DNA from: Paenibacillaceae bacterium UBA6304
GTDB lineage: Bacteria > Bacillota > Bacilli > Paenibacillales > Paenibacillaceae
Reading direction: 5' to 3'
DNA: 11,743 bases
Assembly: GCA_002439285.1 (NCBI GenBank)
Contig: DJTQ01000266.1
Coordinates: 1-11,743, forward strand
Position numbers and translations under genes: made by a program. How positions within the stretch are numbered: the first letter of the stretch is position 1; every line of letters starts with the position of its first letter. Of the stretch, positions 1 to 7,525 are shown one piece after another. The notes beneath the pieces are model-generated. The model was not told the DNA's origin. It searched no databases and saw nothing but the letters and a program-made list of their open reading frames with translations.

Positions 1-479
1 TGTCCGTCGGTGGTTCCTGGAGTTTGGCGGGGGCCAATGACTTTCCGTTCAAGATCGGGGTGGCTGCCGTGCCTTGGGGCGGCAATGATAAAGTACGCAG
101 CACCTTGTACGTAGATCCGCTGTTTATTCTTAAAGACTCCAAACATCCGAAGGAAACTTTTGAATGGATCAAGTACTTGCTTACTGACGACGTGCAGGAG
201 AAGTCCATCGAGCTCAGCGGAGGCAATCCGCCAGTCAATACAAAAGCTGCCGAGGCTTATTACAAGCACTTTGAAGGGATCGATCCGGAGGATGTCAAGA
301 AAGTATATGAGGGTGCCACCAAATACGGGTTTGAATCTTTTAACCATCTGATCACGCATTATTCCCAGATTAATGATATGTTCATCAATGAAATGCAGCC
401 GATCGAGACGGGACATAAATCTCTGGAGGAAGTCATGCCGACGATCCAGAAGAAAGTGACGGAAATCTTAAACAGGTAG
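1..479 (+). CDS. ABC-transporter extracellular solute-binding protein (sugar type), C-terminal part
   Basis: The reading frame is open from the left edge (first full codon at 3) and ends with TAG at 477-479, so this is the C-terminal ~159 residues of a gene starting upstream. The text resembles family 1 solute-binding lipoproteins, which capture sugars outside the membrane for an ABC importer. Typical of that family are a glycine/tryptophan-rich stretch followed by AGANDFPFKIGVAAVPWGG, the later ETFEWIKYLLTDDVQEK segment, and a helical C-terminus with EVMPTIQKKVTEILNR. A TTG at 24 could be taken for a start, but the frame continues upstream with coding-like sequence (SVGGSWS), so it is internal. 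A LacI-family regulator follows after 9 bases, which fits a sugar-uptake locus. The ligand cannot be told from this fragment, and no permease genes are in view. Confidence 0.85.
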   Translation, partial: SVGGSWSLAGANDFPFKIGVAAVPWGGNDKVRSTLYVDPLFILKDSKHPKETFEWIKYLLTDDVQEKSIELSGGNPPVNTKAAEAYYKHFEGIDPEDVKKVYEGATKYGFESFNHLITHYSQINDMFINEMQPIETGHKSLEEVMPTIQKKVTEILNR

Positions 480-488
480 AGAACAGGG

Positions 489-1481
489 ATGAAGGTAAGC
501 ATTTTTGATGTCGCCAAGAAATCGGGACTATCCGTGGTGACGGTGTCACGTGTCCTTAACGGGGCGGAATCGGTACGTGATAAAAACCGACAGAAGGTGC
601 TGGATGCCATCCGAGAACTGGATTATCAGCCGAGCGCAGCCGCACGCAGTTTAGCGCGCGGGAAAACGGGAATTATCGGGCTGATCGTTACGACGCTGCA
701 AGATTCCTTCTTTGATGCCGTAGTCAAGGAACTGAATGAGTTGCTTGCATTGCAAGGGTATTTTCTGGCCGTTTCCGTCTCAGCCGGAATTGCTTCGGAT
801 GGGAGCCACTATCTGATTCAGGAAGACCGGGTCGATGGGTTAATACTCCTTTCGCCGATGGAGGAAGACAGCTACATTGTCGAGTTAAAGCGTAGGGGGA
901 TCCCATATGTGCTGATTGATAATCAGAACCCGGATAACGATGCCTTCTCCATTACCATCAACAACTTTAAGGGTGGTTATACCGCTACGATGCATCTGCT
1001 GGAGCGGGGGCATACTTCCATTGCGCATCTCTGCGGGAATGAGACCTTTCGAAGCACAAGGGAGAGGAGAGCCGGTTTCATGCAGGCGCTTAAGGAGCAA
1101 GGGCTTGAACCTTATGTAGTGGAGAATGGAGACTTTGAAATTGAGTTCGGTTACACGGCATGTAAGCGGTGGATCAAAGAGGGCAAGCTGCCGACAGCCG
1201 TCTTTGCCGGTGACGACAATATCGCGCTGGGGGTTATTAATGCGCTCATGGAGGAAGGGATTCCTGTGCCTGGGGAAGTTGCGGTCGTAGGATATGACGA
1301 CCAGTACATCGGATCCCAGCTTCATCCCCGGCTGACGACCATCCGCCAGCCGGCCGACAAAATCGGTATTTCCGCTGTGGAGATGTTGCTCAAGCGTATA
1401 GACGGAAAAAGCAAGCGCGGTTCTACTCAACGCATTGATCCGGAATTGATCCTTCGAGAGTCAACCGGAGTGAAAAAGTGA
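489..1481 (+). CDS. LacI/GalR-family transcriptional regulator
   Basis: This 330-residue protein has normal LacI-family length and layout. Residues 4-23 (SIFDVAKKSGLSVVTVSRVL) are the helix-turn-helix. Residues 48-58 (PSAAARSLARG) form the hinge helix, with L55 in the place of the minor-groove leucine. From residue 60 (TGIIGLIV) onward is the periplasmic-binding-protein-like effector domain, with the family's RxxRxxGF stretch near 191 and VVGYDD around D270. It starts 9 bases after the solute-binding protein stop. The Shine-Dalgarno is weak (AGGTAGAG at 474-481) and overlaps the upstream stop, so translation is probably coupled. By family and context it likely represses or activates the adjacent sugar-uptake genes in response to a sugar. 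The ligand is unknown, and I found no convincing palindromic operator in the window. A terminator follows at 1511. Confidence 0.93.
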   Translation: MKVSIFDVAKKSGLSVVTVSRVLNGAESVRDKNRQKVLDAIRELDYQPSAAARSLARGKTGIIGLIVTTLQDSFFDAVVKELNELLALQGYFLAVSVSAGIASDGSHYLIQEDRVDGLILLSPMEEDSYIVELKRRGIPYVLIDNQNPDNDAFSITINNFKGGYTATMHLLERGHTSIAHLCGNETFRSTRERRAGFMQALKEQGLEPYVVENGDFEIEFGYTACKRWIKEGKLPTAVFAGDDNIALGVINALMEEGIPVPGEVAVVGYDDQYIGSQLHPRLTTIRQPADKIGISAVEMLLKRIDGKSKRGSTQRIDPELILRESTGVKK

Positions 1482-1510
1482 ACCACTAGGATGTCGGAAC
1501 GACGTTGCAA

Positions 1511-1537
1511 GCCGCCTTGTAAAAGGCGGCCTTTTTT
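1511..1537 (+). terminator. Intrinsic terminator after the LacI-family gene
   Basis: A perfect 8-bp stem (GCCGCCTT at 1511-1518 with AAGGCGGC at 1523-1530) closes a GTAA loop and is followed by C and six T (1532-1537). It lies 29 bases after the regulator stop and separates the sugar locus from the res operon. Confidence 0.92.
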
Positions 1538-1553
1538 CGTGTGGCCCCGTAAA

Positions 1554-1581
1554 TTGCAGAATAATGAAATTAATATATAAT
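1554..1581 (+). promoter_or_regulatory. Candidate sigma-A promoter for the res operon
   Basis: TTGCAG at 1554-1559 and a perfect TATAAT at 1576-1581 are separated by 16 bases, about 125 bases before resA. A second perfect TATAAT lies at 1637-1642 but has no good -35 at 16-18 bases; such a box could depend on an activator. In Bacillus subtilis the resA promoter is activated by ResD. A stretch at 1654-1662 matches the reported ResD-type box TTTGTGAAT in 7 of 9 positions on the minus strand, and 1598-1606 matches in 6 of 9. These matches are weak and are recorded only as candidates. Which -10 is used is not decidable by eye. Confidence 0.5.
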
Positions 1582-1705
1582 GGTAAGGACACATAATATT
1601 CAAATTTTCCCCGGCTGAACCTGTGGCAATTTTCGTTATAATGTTCATAGGATATTCACTATTTGTCCATTGATTATGATAAATGTCATAGGAGGAGAGT
1701 TGGTT

Positions 1706-2233
1706 ATGGGGAAGGCGAGACGTCCTATACAAATCGTTATTTTAATCTTCATCGTCATCCTAGGCGCATATGCCATCGGATCGGCTGTATCCGGCGGCGG
1801 AAGCGGCAAACCCCAGACGGGTGACAGGCCTCCCGCGATCAAACTGCTCGGGATGGATGGCGACGTACATACCCTGGAAGAGTACAAAGGCAAGGCGGTG
1901 GTCATTAATTTCTGGGCTACCTGGTGTACGTATTGCGTAAATGAAATGCCGGCCCTCCAGGCCCAATGGAAGAAATGGAGTGATCAAGGCGTCGTGGTGC
2001 TTGGCATTAATACCGGCGAAGATAAGATGACGGTGACGAATTTTATCCAGCAGCTTGGCATTGATTTTCCTGTTCTTTACGATTTCGATAATGAAGCGGT
2101 TCAGGATTACGGCGTCGTACCGATGCCGACGACTTATTTTGTCGATAAAAAAGGCAAAATTGCCTCTATCCATGAAGGCGAGCTGAATTTGGCGACCCTG
2201 GATGATCAAATCAAGCGGCTGGTGAATCCTTGA
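1706..2233 (+). CDS. resA: ResA, membrane-anchored thiol-disulfide oxidoreductase for cytochrome c maturation
   Basis: ResA reduces the disulfide of the apocytochrome c CXXCH motif outside the membrane so that heme can be attached. The 175-residue protein has one N-terminal membrane anchor (about 8-26), a short linker, then a thioredoxin fold. The active site WATWCTYC gives C74 and C77, with E80 just after, the same numbering as the catalytic cysteines and glutamate of B. subtilis ResA. VVPMPTTYFVD supplies the cis-proline loop. The middle dipeptide is Thr-Tyr rather than the Glu-Pro of B. subtilis. I chose ATG 1706 because AGGAGGAG at 1690-1697 sits 8 bases upstream; an in-frame ATG at 1670 lies ahead of that site and lacks one. 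It is first in the res operon, 21 bases before resB. The reductant partner CcdA is not in this window. Confidence 0.93.
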   Translation: MGKARRPIQIVILIFIVILGAYAIGSAVSGGGSGKPQTGDRPPAIKLLGMDGDVHTLEEYKGKAVVINFWATWCTYCVNEMPALQAQWKKWSDQGVVVLGINTGEDKMTVTNFIQQLGIDFPVLYDFDNEAVQDYGVVPMPTTYFVDKKGKIASIHEGELNLATLDDQIKRLVNP

Positions 2234-2254
2234 TGGAGATAGGGGGATTTTCAT

Positions 2255-3925
2255 TTGATTAAAAATACGAAATGCGAATGCGGACACCAGAACCGGGTCG
2301 GTACGGTCCTCTGCGAAGCCTGCGGCAAGCCGCTGGATGAACATGCGGACTCCAAAGAACTGTTGGAGATGCGCTATGATGGCGCTGCCCGTCGCTCACA
2401 GCGGGCTAATCCTAATTTTATCGATAAGATCTGGAATTTCTTCTCCTCGGTCAAGGTAGCCATTTATCTGATTATATTCACTTTGATCGGGGCGATCTTC
2501 GGCACGATTTTTGAACAGGAAAGCAATTTCGTCAATTTTGATCCGACCACTTTCTACAAGGACAAATACGGCACGATCGGCGACATTTATTACAAACTGG
2601 GATTGTCCCACACCTATGAGTCTTGGTGGTTCGTGTTGCTCCTGGTGATGATCGGGGCCTCGCTAGTCATCTGCAGCCTGGATCGGGTGCTCCCGCTTTA
2701 CAAAGCGCTTTCAAAACAAAAAATCCACAAACATATGCAGTTTCTTACCCGGCAAAAGGTCGTTTATCAAGGACCGATCGGGGAAGATGGCGTGGAATGG
2801 ACTCATAGGGCGGTTAAGCCGCTTAAAAAGAAGGGATATCGTGTTTATACGGATGGGGATGCTCTTCTTGCCGAGAAGCAGCGCTTTAGCCGTTGGGGGC
2901 CTTATGTGATTCATATCGGATTGATCATTTTCCTGCTGGCCGTGCTATTCCGCGGTTTGCCGGGGTTACATCTTGACAAGCATTACTGGTTCCCCGAAGG
3001 AGAGATTACCAAAATCCCGGATACGAACCTCTTTTTGAAAAACGAAAAGTTCACCGTTGAATATTATACGGAGGATGAAATGTCCAAGGACTTCCAAGGT
3101 ACCGGCAAAATCGTACCGAAGTTGTTCGAAACAAAAGCGATCCTTTACGAATGTACGGCGTATTGCGACGATCCTTCGAAGGAACCTGAGTTGAAAGAAG
3201 TCGACCGGCATGCAATCCGGGTCAACGACCCATTGAATTACAAAGGCTTCAAGGCCTATCAGTTCGATTTTGACCTGACGCCGAAGCTGCGCTCGGTTAA
3301 ACCCGTACTTGTTAATGCGAAAACGGGTGAGCAGTATGGGAAGTTTCAGCTTGATATGATTAATCCTCAGCAGGAATTCGAACTGGGGCCTTATACGCTG
3401 AAACTGAAAAACAAATTCATGGATTTTTCCTTGAATGATCAAGGACAGCCGATCACCAAGTCCAAGGACCCGAATGCTCCGGCATTTTTGTTTTTGATCC
3501 AGGGTCCGGACTTACCTGAAGAGGGCGGTCAGTATATTTATTTTCCCAAACAGATTGATAAGGAACGGTTCCAGCAGGATGCCATTAACGAGAAGCTCGG
3601 CGGTCTGCAGGACAAACTGCAACTGGATGTAGTGGGAATGGAGGATGTCGACTTTATCCAGTCCTCCAGCTATCTGAATATCCGCGTTGACCGGGTTATG
3701 CCTTATGTCTGGATCGGACTTGGGATCGTCATGCTCGGACTGATCATGGGCTTTTACTGGCAGCACCGACGGATCTGGCTTCGCATCGATGAAGGTATAC
3801 TGACTCTTGGAGGCCACACATCGAAGAATTGGTTCGGCTTGCGCCGCGAAGTGGCATCATTTCTCAAAATGATGAATGTGGAAGTGGATGAGAAGCAATT
3901 GGATAACGGGGGGAATCGGTCATGA
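2255..3925 (+). CDS. resB: ResB, system II cytochrome c biogenesis protein (CcsB type)
   Basis: ResB forms with ResC the membrane complex that exports heme and joins it to apocytochrome c. The 556-residue protein starts at TTG 2255, with AGGGGG (2241-2246) 8 bases upstream. The cytoplasmic N-terminus carries a zinc-ribbon-like set of cysteines (C7, C9, C20, C23). I recall a similar start in Bacillus ResB, so this seems a Bacillota trait rather than a novelty. Membrane segments are near 66-84, 124-140, 217-233 (containing H220) and 484-502, with a large extracytoplasmic domain between the third and fourth. Family-typical strings are IWNFFSSVKVAIYL, LVICSLDRVLPLY, FSRWGPYVIHIGLIIF and YWQHRRIW. 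The stop overlaps the resC start (ATGA at 3922-3925), indicating coupled translation and equimolar partners. Confidence 0.95.
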   Translation: MIKNTKCECGHQNRVGTVLCEACGKPLDEHADSKELLEMRYDGAARRSQRANPNFIDKIWNFFSSVKVAIYLIIFTLIGAIFGTIFEQESNFVNFDPTTFYKDKYGTIGDIYYKLGLSHTYESWWFVLLLVMIGASLVICSLDRVLPLYKALSKQKIHKHMQFLTRQKVVYQGPIGEDGVEWTHRAVKPLKKKGYRVYTDGDALLAEKQRFSRWGPYVIHIGLIIFLLAVLFRGLPGLHLDKHYWFPEGEITKIPDTNLFLKNEKFTVEYYTEDEMSKDFQGTGKIVPKLFETKAILYECTAYCDDPSKEPELKEVDRHAIRVNDPLNYKGFKAYQFDFDLTPKLRSVKPVLVNAKTGEQYGKFQLDMINPQQEFELGPYTLKLKNKFMDFSLNDQGQPITKSKDPNAPAFLFLIQGPDLPEEGGQYIYFPKQIDKERFQQDAINEKLGGLQDKLQLDVVGMEDVDFIQSSSYLNIRVDRVMPYVWIGLGIVMLGLIMGFYWQHRRIWLRIDEGILTLGGHTSKNWFGLRREVASFLKMMNVEVDEKQLDNGGNRS

Positions 3926-5184
3926 GTTTTTTGGAGGTCAGCAGGCAGGCATTTGTAGTTGCGTTTTATTTATACTGTTTAGCCTTTATTTTTTATGTCG
4001 TAGCGGTGACAGGGAAAACTTGGAGAAACCGTGATCCGAAACAACACGAGCGTAAATGGGGTATAATCTCTTTCGTGACCTCCTCGCTCGGACTGCTCGC
4101 GCATCTGGTCTACTGCGGAACGCGATGGGCATATAGCGGCCATGTTCCGGTTAGTAACATGTACGAATTCATGACGTTCTTGTCGATGATGGTTATGGTA
4201 GCCTTTACGGTCGTCTTTTTAATTTACCGGAAAATTCTGCTCGGTATGTTTGCCTTGCCGATCGCCATTATTATTATGGCTTATGCCGCGGTTTTTCCGC
4301 AGGACGTACAGCCTCTGATTCCGTCGCTTAGATCCATCTGGCTATACATTCACGTCACCTTGGCAGCGCTCGGAGAATCTTTCTTTGCTGTCGGTTTTGC
4401 AGCGGGATTGATGTATCTGTTACGGACGATCGACTTTAACTCAAACGACAAAATATCCCGCCGACAAAAAAGGTGGGTTGAATTTACGCTTTTTTCTATT
4501 ATTATAGTAGTGGGCTTCATTGTCTCCGTTTTCGCTTTTCGGGCATCGGGATATGAAGCAGTCTTCACCCAAAATACGACAAAGATTGACAGCCAAGTGG
4601 AGCAAGATAGTACAATAGATAAAAAGGTATATTCCATGCCGCCGATCGTGGCTCCGCATGACAGCAGCGCCGAATCCATCCAGCCATTCCTTGGCCTGGA
4701 TAAGCCGTTGTTTGAAGCTCCCGCATGGATGAAGGGCGAAAACTCGGGCCGTAAACTTAATACGGTGCTGTGGGCATTGATTTCCGGCATAGTTATTTAC
4801 ATCCTGCTCCGGCTGATTCTGCGCCGACCGCTTAGCAAATTGCTGGCGCCGACGGTGAAAAGCTTAGATCCGGACGATCTCGACGAAATCAGCTACCGCG
4901 CGATCGCCATCGGCTTTCCAATCTTTACACTGGGAGCGCTCATCTTCGCGATGATTTGGGCGCAACAGGCTTGGGGACGGTTCTGGGGCTGGGATCCGAA
5001 AGAAGTATGGGCTCTCATTACCTGGCTTTTCTACAGTGCTTATCTCCATCTTCGCTTATCGCGCGGTTTCCAGGGGCGTAAAGCTTCTTGGCTCGCCGTG
5101 CTTGGCTTCTTAGTAGTTATGTTTACCCTCGTAGGGGTCAATCTCATCATTGCGGGTTTGCATTCCTATGCGGGCACAGACTAA
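3922..5184 (+). CDS. resC: ResC, system II cytochrome c biogenesis protein (CcsA type)
   Basis: ResC is the heme-handling polytopic partner of ResB. The 420-residue protein has roughly eight to ten hydrophobic segments (about 8-30, 47-67, 84-103, 106-125, 141-167, 189-208, 281-300, 328-348, 389-410). The tryptophan-rich WWD heme-binding signature is present at 351-359 (WGRFWGWDP). Histidines that fit the conserved heme-ligand positions of the CcsA family are H144 (IHVTLAALGES) and H414 (GLHSY), with H61 another candidate. A hydrophilic stretch at about 210-278 is probably the long extracytoplasmic loop. The ATG overlaps the resB stop, and a G-rich ribosome site lies at 3908-3913 inside resB. 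The length is slightly above what I recall for Bacillus ResC. Assignment is firm from motif and operon position. Confidence 0.95.
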   Translation: MSFLEVSRQAFVVAFYLYCLAFIFYVVAVTGKTWRNRDPKQHERKWGIISFVTSSLGLLAHLVYCGTRWAYSGHVPVSNMYEFMTFLSMMVMVAFTVVFLIYRKILLGMFALPIAIIIMAYAAVFPQDVQPLIPSLRSIWLYIHVTLAALGESFFAVGFAAGLMYLLRTIDFNSNDKISRRQKRWVEFTLFSIIIVVGFIVSVFAFRASGYEAVFTQNTTKIDSQVEQDSTIDKKVYSMPPIVAPHDSSAESIQPFLGLDKPLFEAPAWMKGENSGRKLNTVLWALISGIVIYILLRLILRRPLSKLLAPTVKSLDPDDLDEISYRAIAIGFPIFTLGALIFAMIWAQQAWGRFWGWDPKEVWALITWLFYSAYLHLRLSRGFQGRKASWLAVLGFLVVMFTLVGVNLIIAGLHSYAGTD

Positions 5185-5193
5185 TGATATAAT
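5185..5193 (+). promoter_or_regulatory. Candidate extended -10 promoter for resDE
   Basis: The sequence TGATATAAT matches the extended -10 consensus TGnTATAAT exactly and starts one base after the resC stop, 64 bases before resD. No good -35 lies 16-18 bases upstream, which extended -10 promoters can tolerate. B. subtilis is known to have a separate promoter between resC and resD, so an internal promoter here would fit the family. A/T-rich chance matches remain possible. Confidence 0.45.
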
Positions 5194-5256
5194 AAACTAA
5201 CCAATACTGAACCACATTCAGAGCTCATGTGTAAGATGATGAAGGGGTTGTTGTCC

Positions 5257-5973
5257 ATGACAGATCAAGAAAACCGCATTCTGGTAGTCGACGATGAAGA
5301 ACGTATCCGTCGATTGCTCAAGATGTATCTGGAAAAAGAAGGATATGAAATCGATGAAGCCGAAGACGGGGAGATCGCTTTAAAAAAAGCGACCGCGAAC
5401 GATTACGGCTTGATTCTCCTGGATGTGATGCTGCCGGGGATTGATGGGGTTGAAGTATGCAACCGCCTTAGACAAGTGAAGTCGACGCCGGTATTAATGC
5501 TGACGGCCAAAGGTGAGGAAATTAACCGGGTTCAAGGGTTCGAGGTTGGGGCGGACGATTATGTCGTCAAGCCGTTCAGTCCCCGTGAGGTGATCTACCG
5601 GGTCAAAGCGATTATGCGCCGCGCGTCGGCAACTGCCTACCTGACGAAGGAAAACGGAACGAGCAACAATATCGTGTTCCCGCATCTTGTGATTGAGCAT
5701 GACGCTCACCGGGTTACGGCCAGCGGACAGGAAGTCAGCTTGACGCCGAAAGAATATGAACTGCTTCATTATTTGGCAGTCTCTCCGGATAAAGTATTTT
5801 CCCGGGAAGAGCTTCTGAAGGATGTATGGAACTACGAATTTTTCGGCGATCTGCGTACGGTGGATACGCATGTGAAACGTCTTCGTGAGAAATTGAACAA
5901 AGTATCTCCGGAATCCGCAGCCATGATCACAACGGTATGGGGCGTGGGTTACAAGTTGGAGGTAGCGAAATAA
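5257..5973 (+). CDS. resD: ResD, OmpR/PhoB-type response regulator of respiration
   Basis: ResD, once phosphorylated by ResE, activates genes for respiration, cytochrome c maturation and, in Bacillus, nitrate/nitrite respiration. The 238-residue protein has an N-terminal receiver domain with acidic pair D12-D13, phospho-acceptor D56 (LILLDVMLPGIDG), T83 and K105. After a linker comes a C-terminal winged-helix domain with the family strings LTPKEYELLHYLAV, RTVDTHVKRLREKL and TVWGVGYKLE. I chose ATG 5257 because AAGGGG at 5241-5246 lies 10 bases upstream; an in-frame ATG at 5227 would add ten residues with no counterpart in the family and would put that ribosome site inside the gene. Length is close to the ~240 residues of B. 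subtilis ResD. It directly abuts resE. Confidence 0.95.
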   Translation: MTDQENRILVVDDEERIRRLLKMYLEKEGYEIDEAEDGEIALKKATANDYGLILLDVMLPGIDGVEVCNRLRQVKSTPVLMLTAKGEEINRVQGFEVGADDYVVKPFSPREVIYRVKAIMRRASATAYLTKENGTSNNIVFPHLVIEHDAHRVTASGQEVSLTPKEYELLHYLAVSPDKVFSREELLKDVWNYEFFGDLRTVDTHVKRLREKLNKVSPESAAMITTVWGVGYKLEVAK

Positions 5974-7416
5974 GTGAATTTCCTAAGAACGCTTGTCGGT
6001 AAGCTTTGGATTACGATCATTTGTCTGGTGGCTTTTGTACTCCTTTCCGTGGGATTGTTTTTTCTTCCCTATATCGATACGAATTTTACGAATCCGGGAG
6101 CCATCAAGAAACTGTTTGTCCTCGTTTCGGTGATCGGCTTCTCGCTGACAACGTTCTTTGCGTTATTTTTGATTACCAAAATTACGCAGCCGATGCAGCG
6201 GCTTATTCAAGCCACGGATTCGATTCGCAAAGGGAAATACGATACCCGGCTTTCGTTGAAAACCAGCGATGAAATTGGAGTATTATCGAATACATTCAAC
6301 CATATGGCCGAGGAATTGGAGAAGACGATCCGGAGCCTGAATCATGAGAAAGAGCATCTGTCCAGCGTGCTTCGTAGTATGAATGATGCCGTAATTACTT
6401 TGGATGTGAGCGGCTCTGTCATTTTGACCAATCCCCCGGGCGAACGGATTCTTCAAATGTGGGGCGACCTACAGGAAAACGAAAGCGAGAGCAAAATTGC
6501 GGAAAGCGTCCAGGATACCCTGCAAAAAATACCGCCCCCGCTCCAACAGATGTTCCGCAAGGTGCTGGATCAGGAAGGCGACCAGAGCATGAACATCCAT
6601 GTGAAAAAGGGCGTCTGGTCCGTACATATGGCGCCTCTGGCATCCGACGGGGGAATTCGCGGCGCGGTGGCGGTCCTGAGGGATGTTACCGAAGAGGTGC
6701 AGCTTGAAAAAATGCGGCGGGATTTCGTAGCGAACGTATCGCATGAAATACGGACTCCGCTGTCTATGATGCAGGGATACAGTGAGGCGCTGCTTGACGG
6801 CATGGCGGCATCTCCGGAGGAGAGTGCGGAACTGGTCCAAGTTATTCATGACGAGTCCCTCCGAATGGGACGACTTGTGCGTGATTTACTGGACCTGGCC
6901 CGCATGGAGGCAGGGCATACCGACATGACGATGGAAGAGGTCGATTTCCGGGAACTTGCCGAGCGGGTATACCGTAAATTCCTCGTGCGCTCGAAGGAGA
7001 ATAACATCGCATTGAGACTTGAGCTTGGAGAGGGTGCTCTGGAGTTGCAGGAGGCGAATGAGGACCGGCTGGAGCAGGTGCTGACAAATCTGCTGGACAA
7101 TGCCTTCCGTCATACTCCTGAAGGCGGTACGATCGCCATAGGAGCAGGCGTAGCGGATGTACCGCGCGGAACCGAACTGCATGTGTCCATTAAGGATAGC
7201 GGGGTCGGGATACCGGCGGATGACTTGCCATTTGTCTTCGACAGATTTTACAAAGCCGATAAAGCGCGCGTCCGCGGTGAAACCGGTGGAACAGGGCTCG
7301 GCTTATCTATTGTTAAGAACATTGTCGACTCTCATCGCGGTTCGATCTATGCCGAAAGCGAAGTGGGCAAGGGAACCGTATTTCATATGCTGTTGCCTGT
7401 CGAAAAGCAGCAATAA
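5974..7416 (+). CDS. resE: ResE, sensor histidine kinase lacking most of the extracytoplasmic domain
   Basis: ResE phosphorylates and dephosphorylates ResD according to oxygen, nitric oxide or redox state. It begins at GTG 5974 immediately after the resD TAA, with GGAGGT (5958-5963) inside resD. The 480 residues read: membrane segment 11-32, a loop of only about 13 residues (33-45), membrane segment 46-68, HAMP about 66-118, a coiled linker and PAS domain about 125-240, then HisKA with phospho-acceptor H257 (NVSHEIRTPL). The ATPase domain carries the N box (N372, N376), G1 (DSGVGIP, 408-414), F box (FDRFYK) and G2 (GGTGLGLS, 438-445). B. subtilis ResE is near 589 residues because of a large extracytoplasmic domain; that part is absent here. 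All catalytic motifs are intact. Identity rests on operon position as well as sequence. Confidence 0.9.
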   Translation: MNFLRTLVGKLWITIICLVAFVLLSVGLFFLPYIDTNFTNPGAIKKLFVLVSVIGFSLTTFFALFLITKITQPMQRLIQATDSIRKGKYDTRLSLKTSDEIGVLSNTFNHMAEELEKTIRSLNHEKEHLSSVLRSMNDAVITLDVSGSVILTNPPGERILQMWGDLQENESESKIAESVQDTLQKIPPPLQQMFRKVLDQEGDQSMNIHVKKGVWSVHMAPLASDGGIRGAVAVLRDVTEEVQLEKMRRDFVANVSHEIRTPLSMMQGYSEALLDGMAASPEESAELVQVIHDESLRMGRLVRDLLDLARMEAGHTDMTMEEVDFRELAERVYRKFLVRSKENNIALRLELGEGALELQEANEDRLEQVLTNLLDNAFRHTPEGGTIAIGAGVADVPRGTELHVSIKDSGVGIPADDLPFVFDRFYKADKARVRGETGGTGLGLSIVKNIVDSHRGSIYAESEVGKGTVFHMLLPVEKQQ

Positions 7417-7428
7417 TCGTAAAAATGC

Positions 7429-7460
7429 AAAAACACCCTTTGTGAAAAGGGTGTTTTTTT
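7429..7460. terminator. Bidirectional intrinsic terminator between resE and serA
   Basis: CACCCTTT (7434-7441) and AAAGGGTG (7446-7453) pair around a GTGA loop. The stem is extended by five A (7429-7433) facing T (7454-7458), and a T-run continues to 7460 on the plus strand. Read on the minus strand the A-run becomes a T-run, so the same hairpin can end both the res transcript and the convergent serA transcript. Confidence 0.92.
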
Positions 7461-7490
7461 GTTGAACCAGAGAGATTAATCTTGTTCAAC
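7461..7490. repeat. Inverted repeat with an inner palindrome, between terminator and serA stop
   Basis: GTTGAAC (7461-7467) and GTTCAAC (7484-7490) are a perfect 7-bp inverted repeat. Between them lies a perfect 10-bp palindrome, AGATTAATCT (7473-7482). No T-run follows the plus-strand hairpin, so it is not an obvious terminator. It would lie in the 3' untranslated part of the serA mRNA. It could be an RNA hairpin, a protein-binding site or chance; no function can be assigned. Confidence 0.4.
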
Positions 7491-7525
7491 GTGGAACATA
7501 TGAGCTGAGATTATTGCAATGTGAC

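Noticed and set aside
1670..1705. Earlier ATG for resA
   Set aside because: The strong AGGAGGAG site lies after it and is correctly spaced to ATG 1706; starting there also gives the same cysteine numbering as B. subtilis ResA.
2273..2325. Cys-rich N-terminus of ResB as a novel fusion
   Set aside because: I recall a comparable CxC and CxxC start in Bacillus ResB, so it appears to be a family feature in Bacillota.
5227..5256. Earlier ATG for resD giving ten extra residues
   Set aside because: The ribosome site at 5241-5246 belongs to ATG 5257, and the receiver domain begins at the normal place from there.
6419..6849. Several open frames on both strands inside resE
   Set aside because: They are shadows of the resE frame, which is continuous and carries all PAS and kinase motifs.
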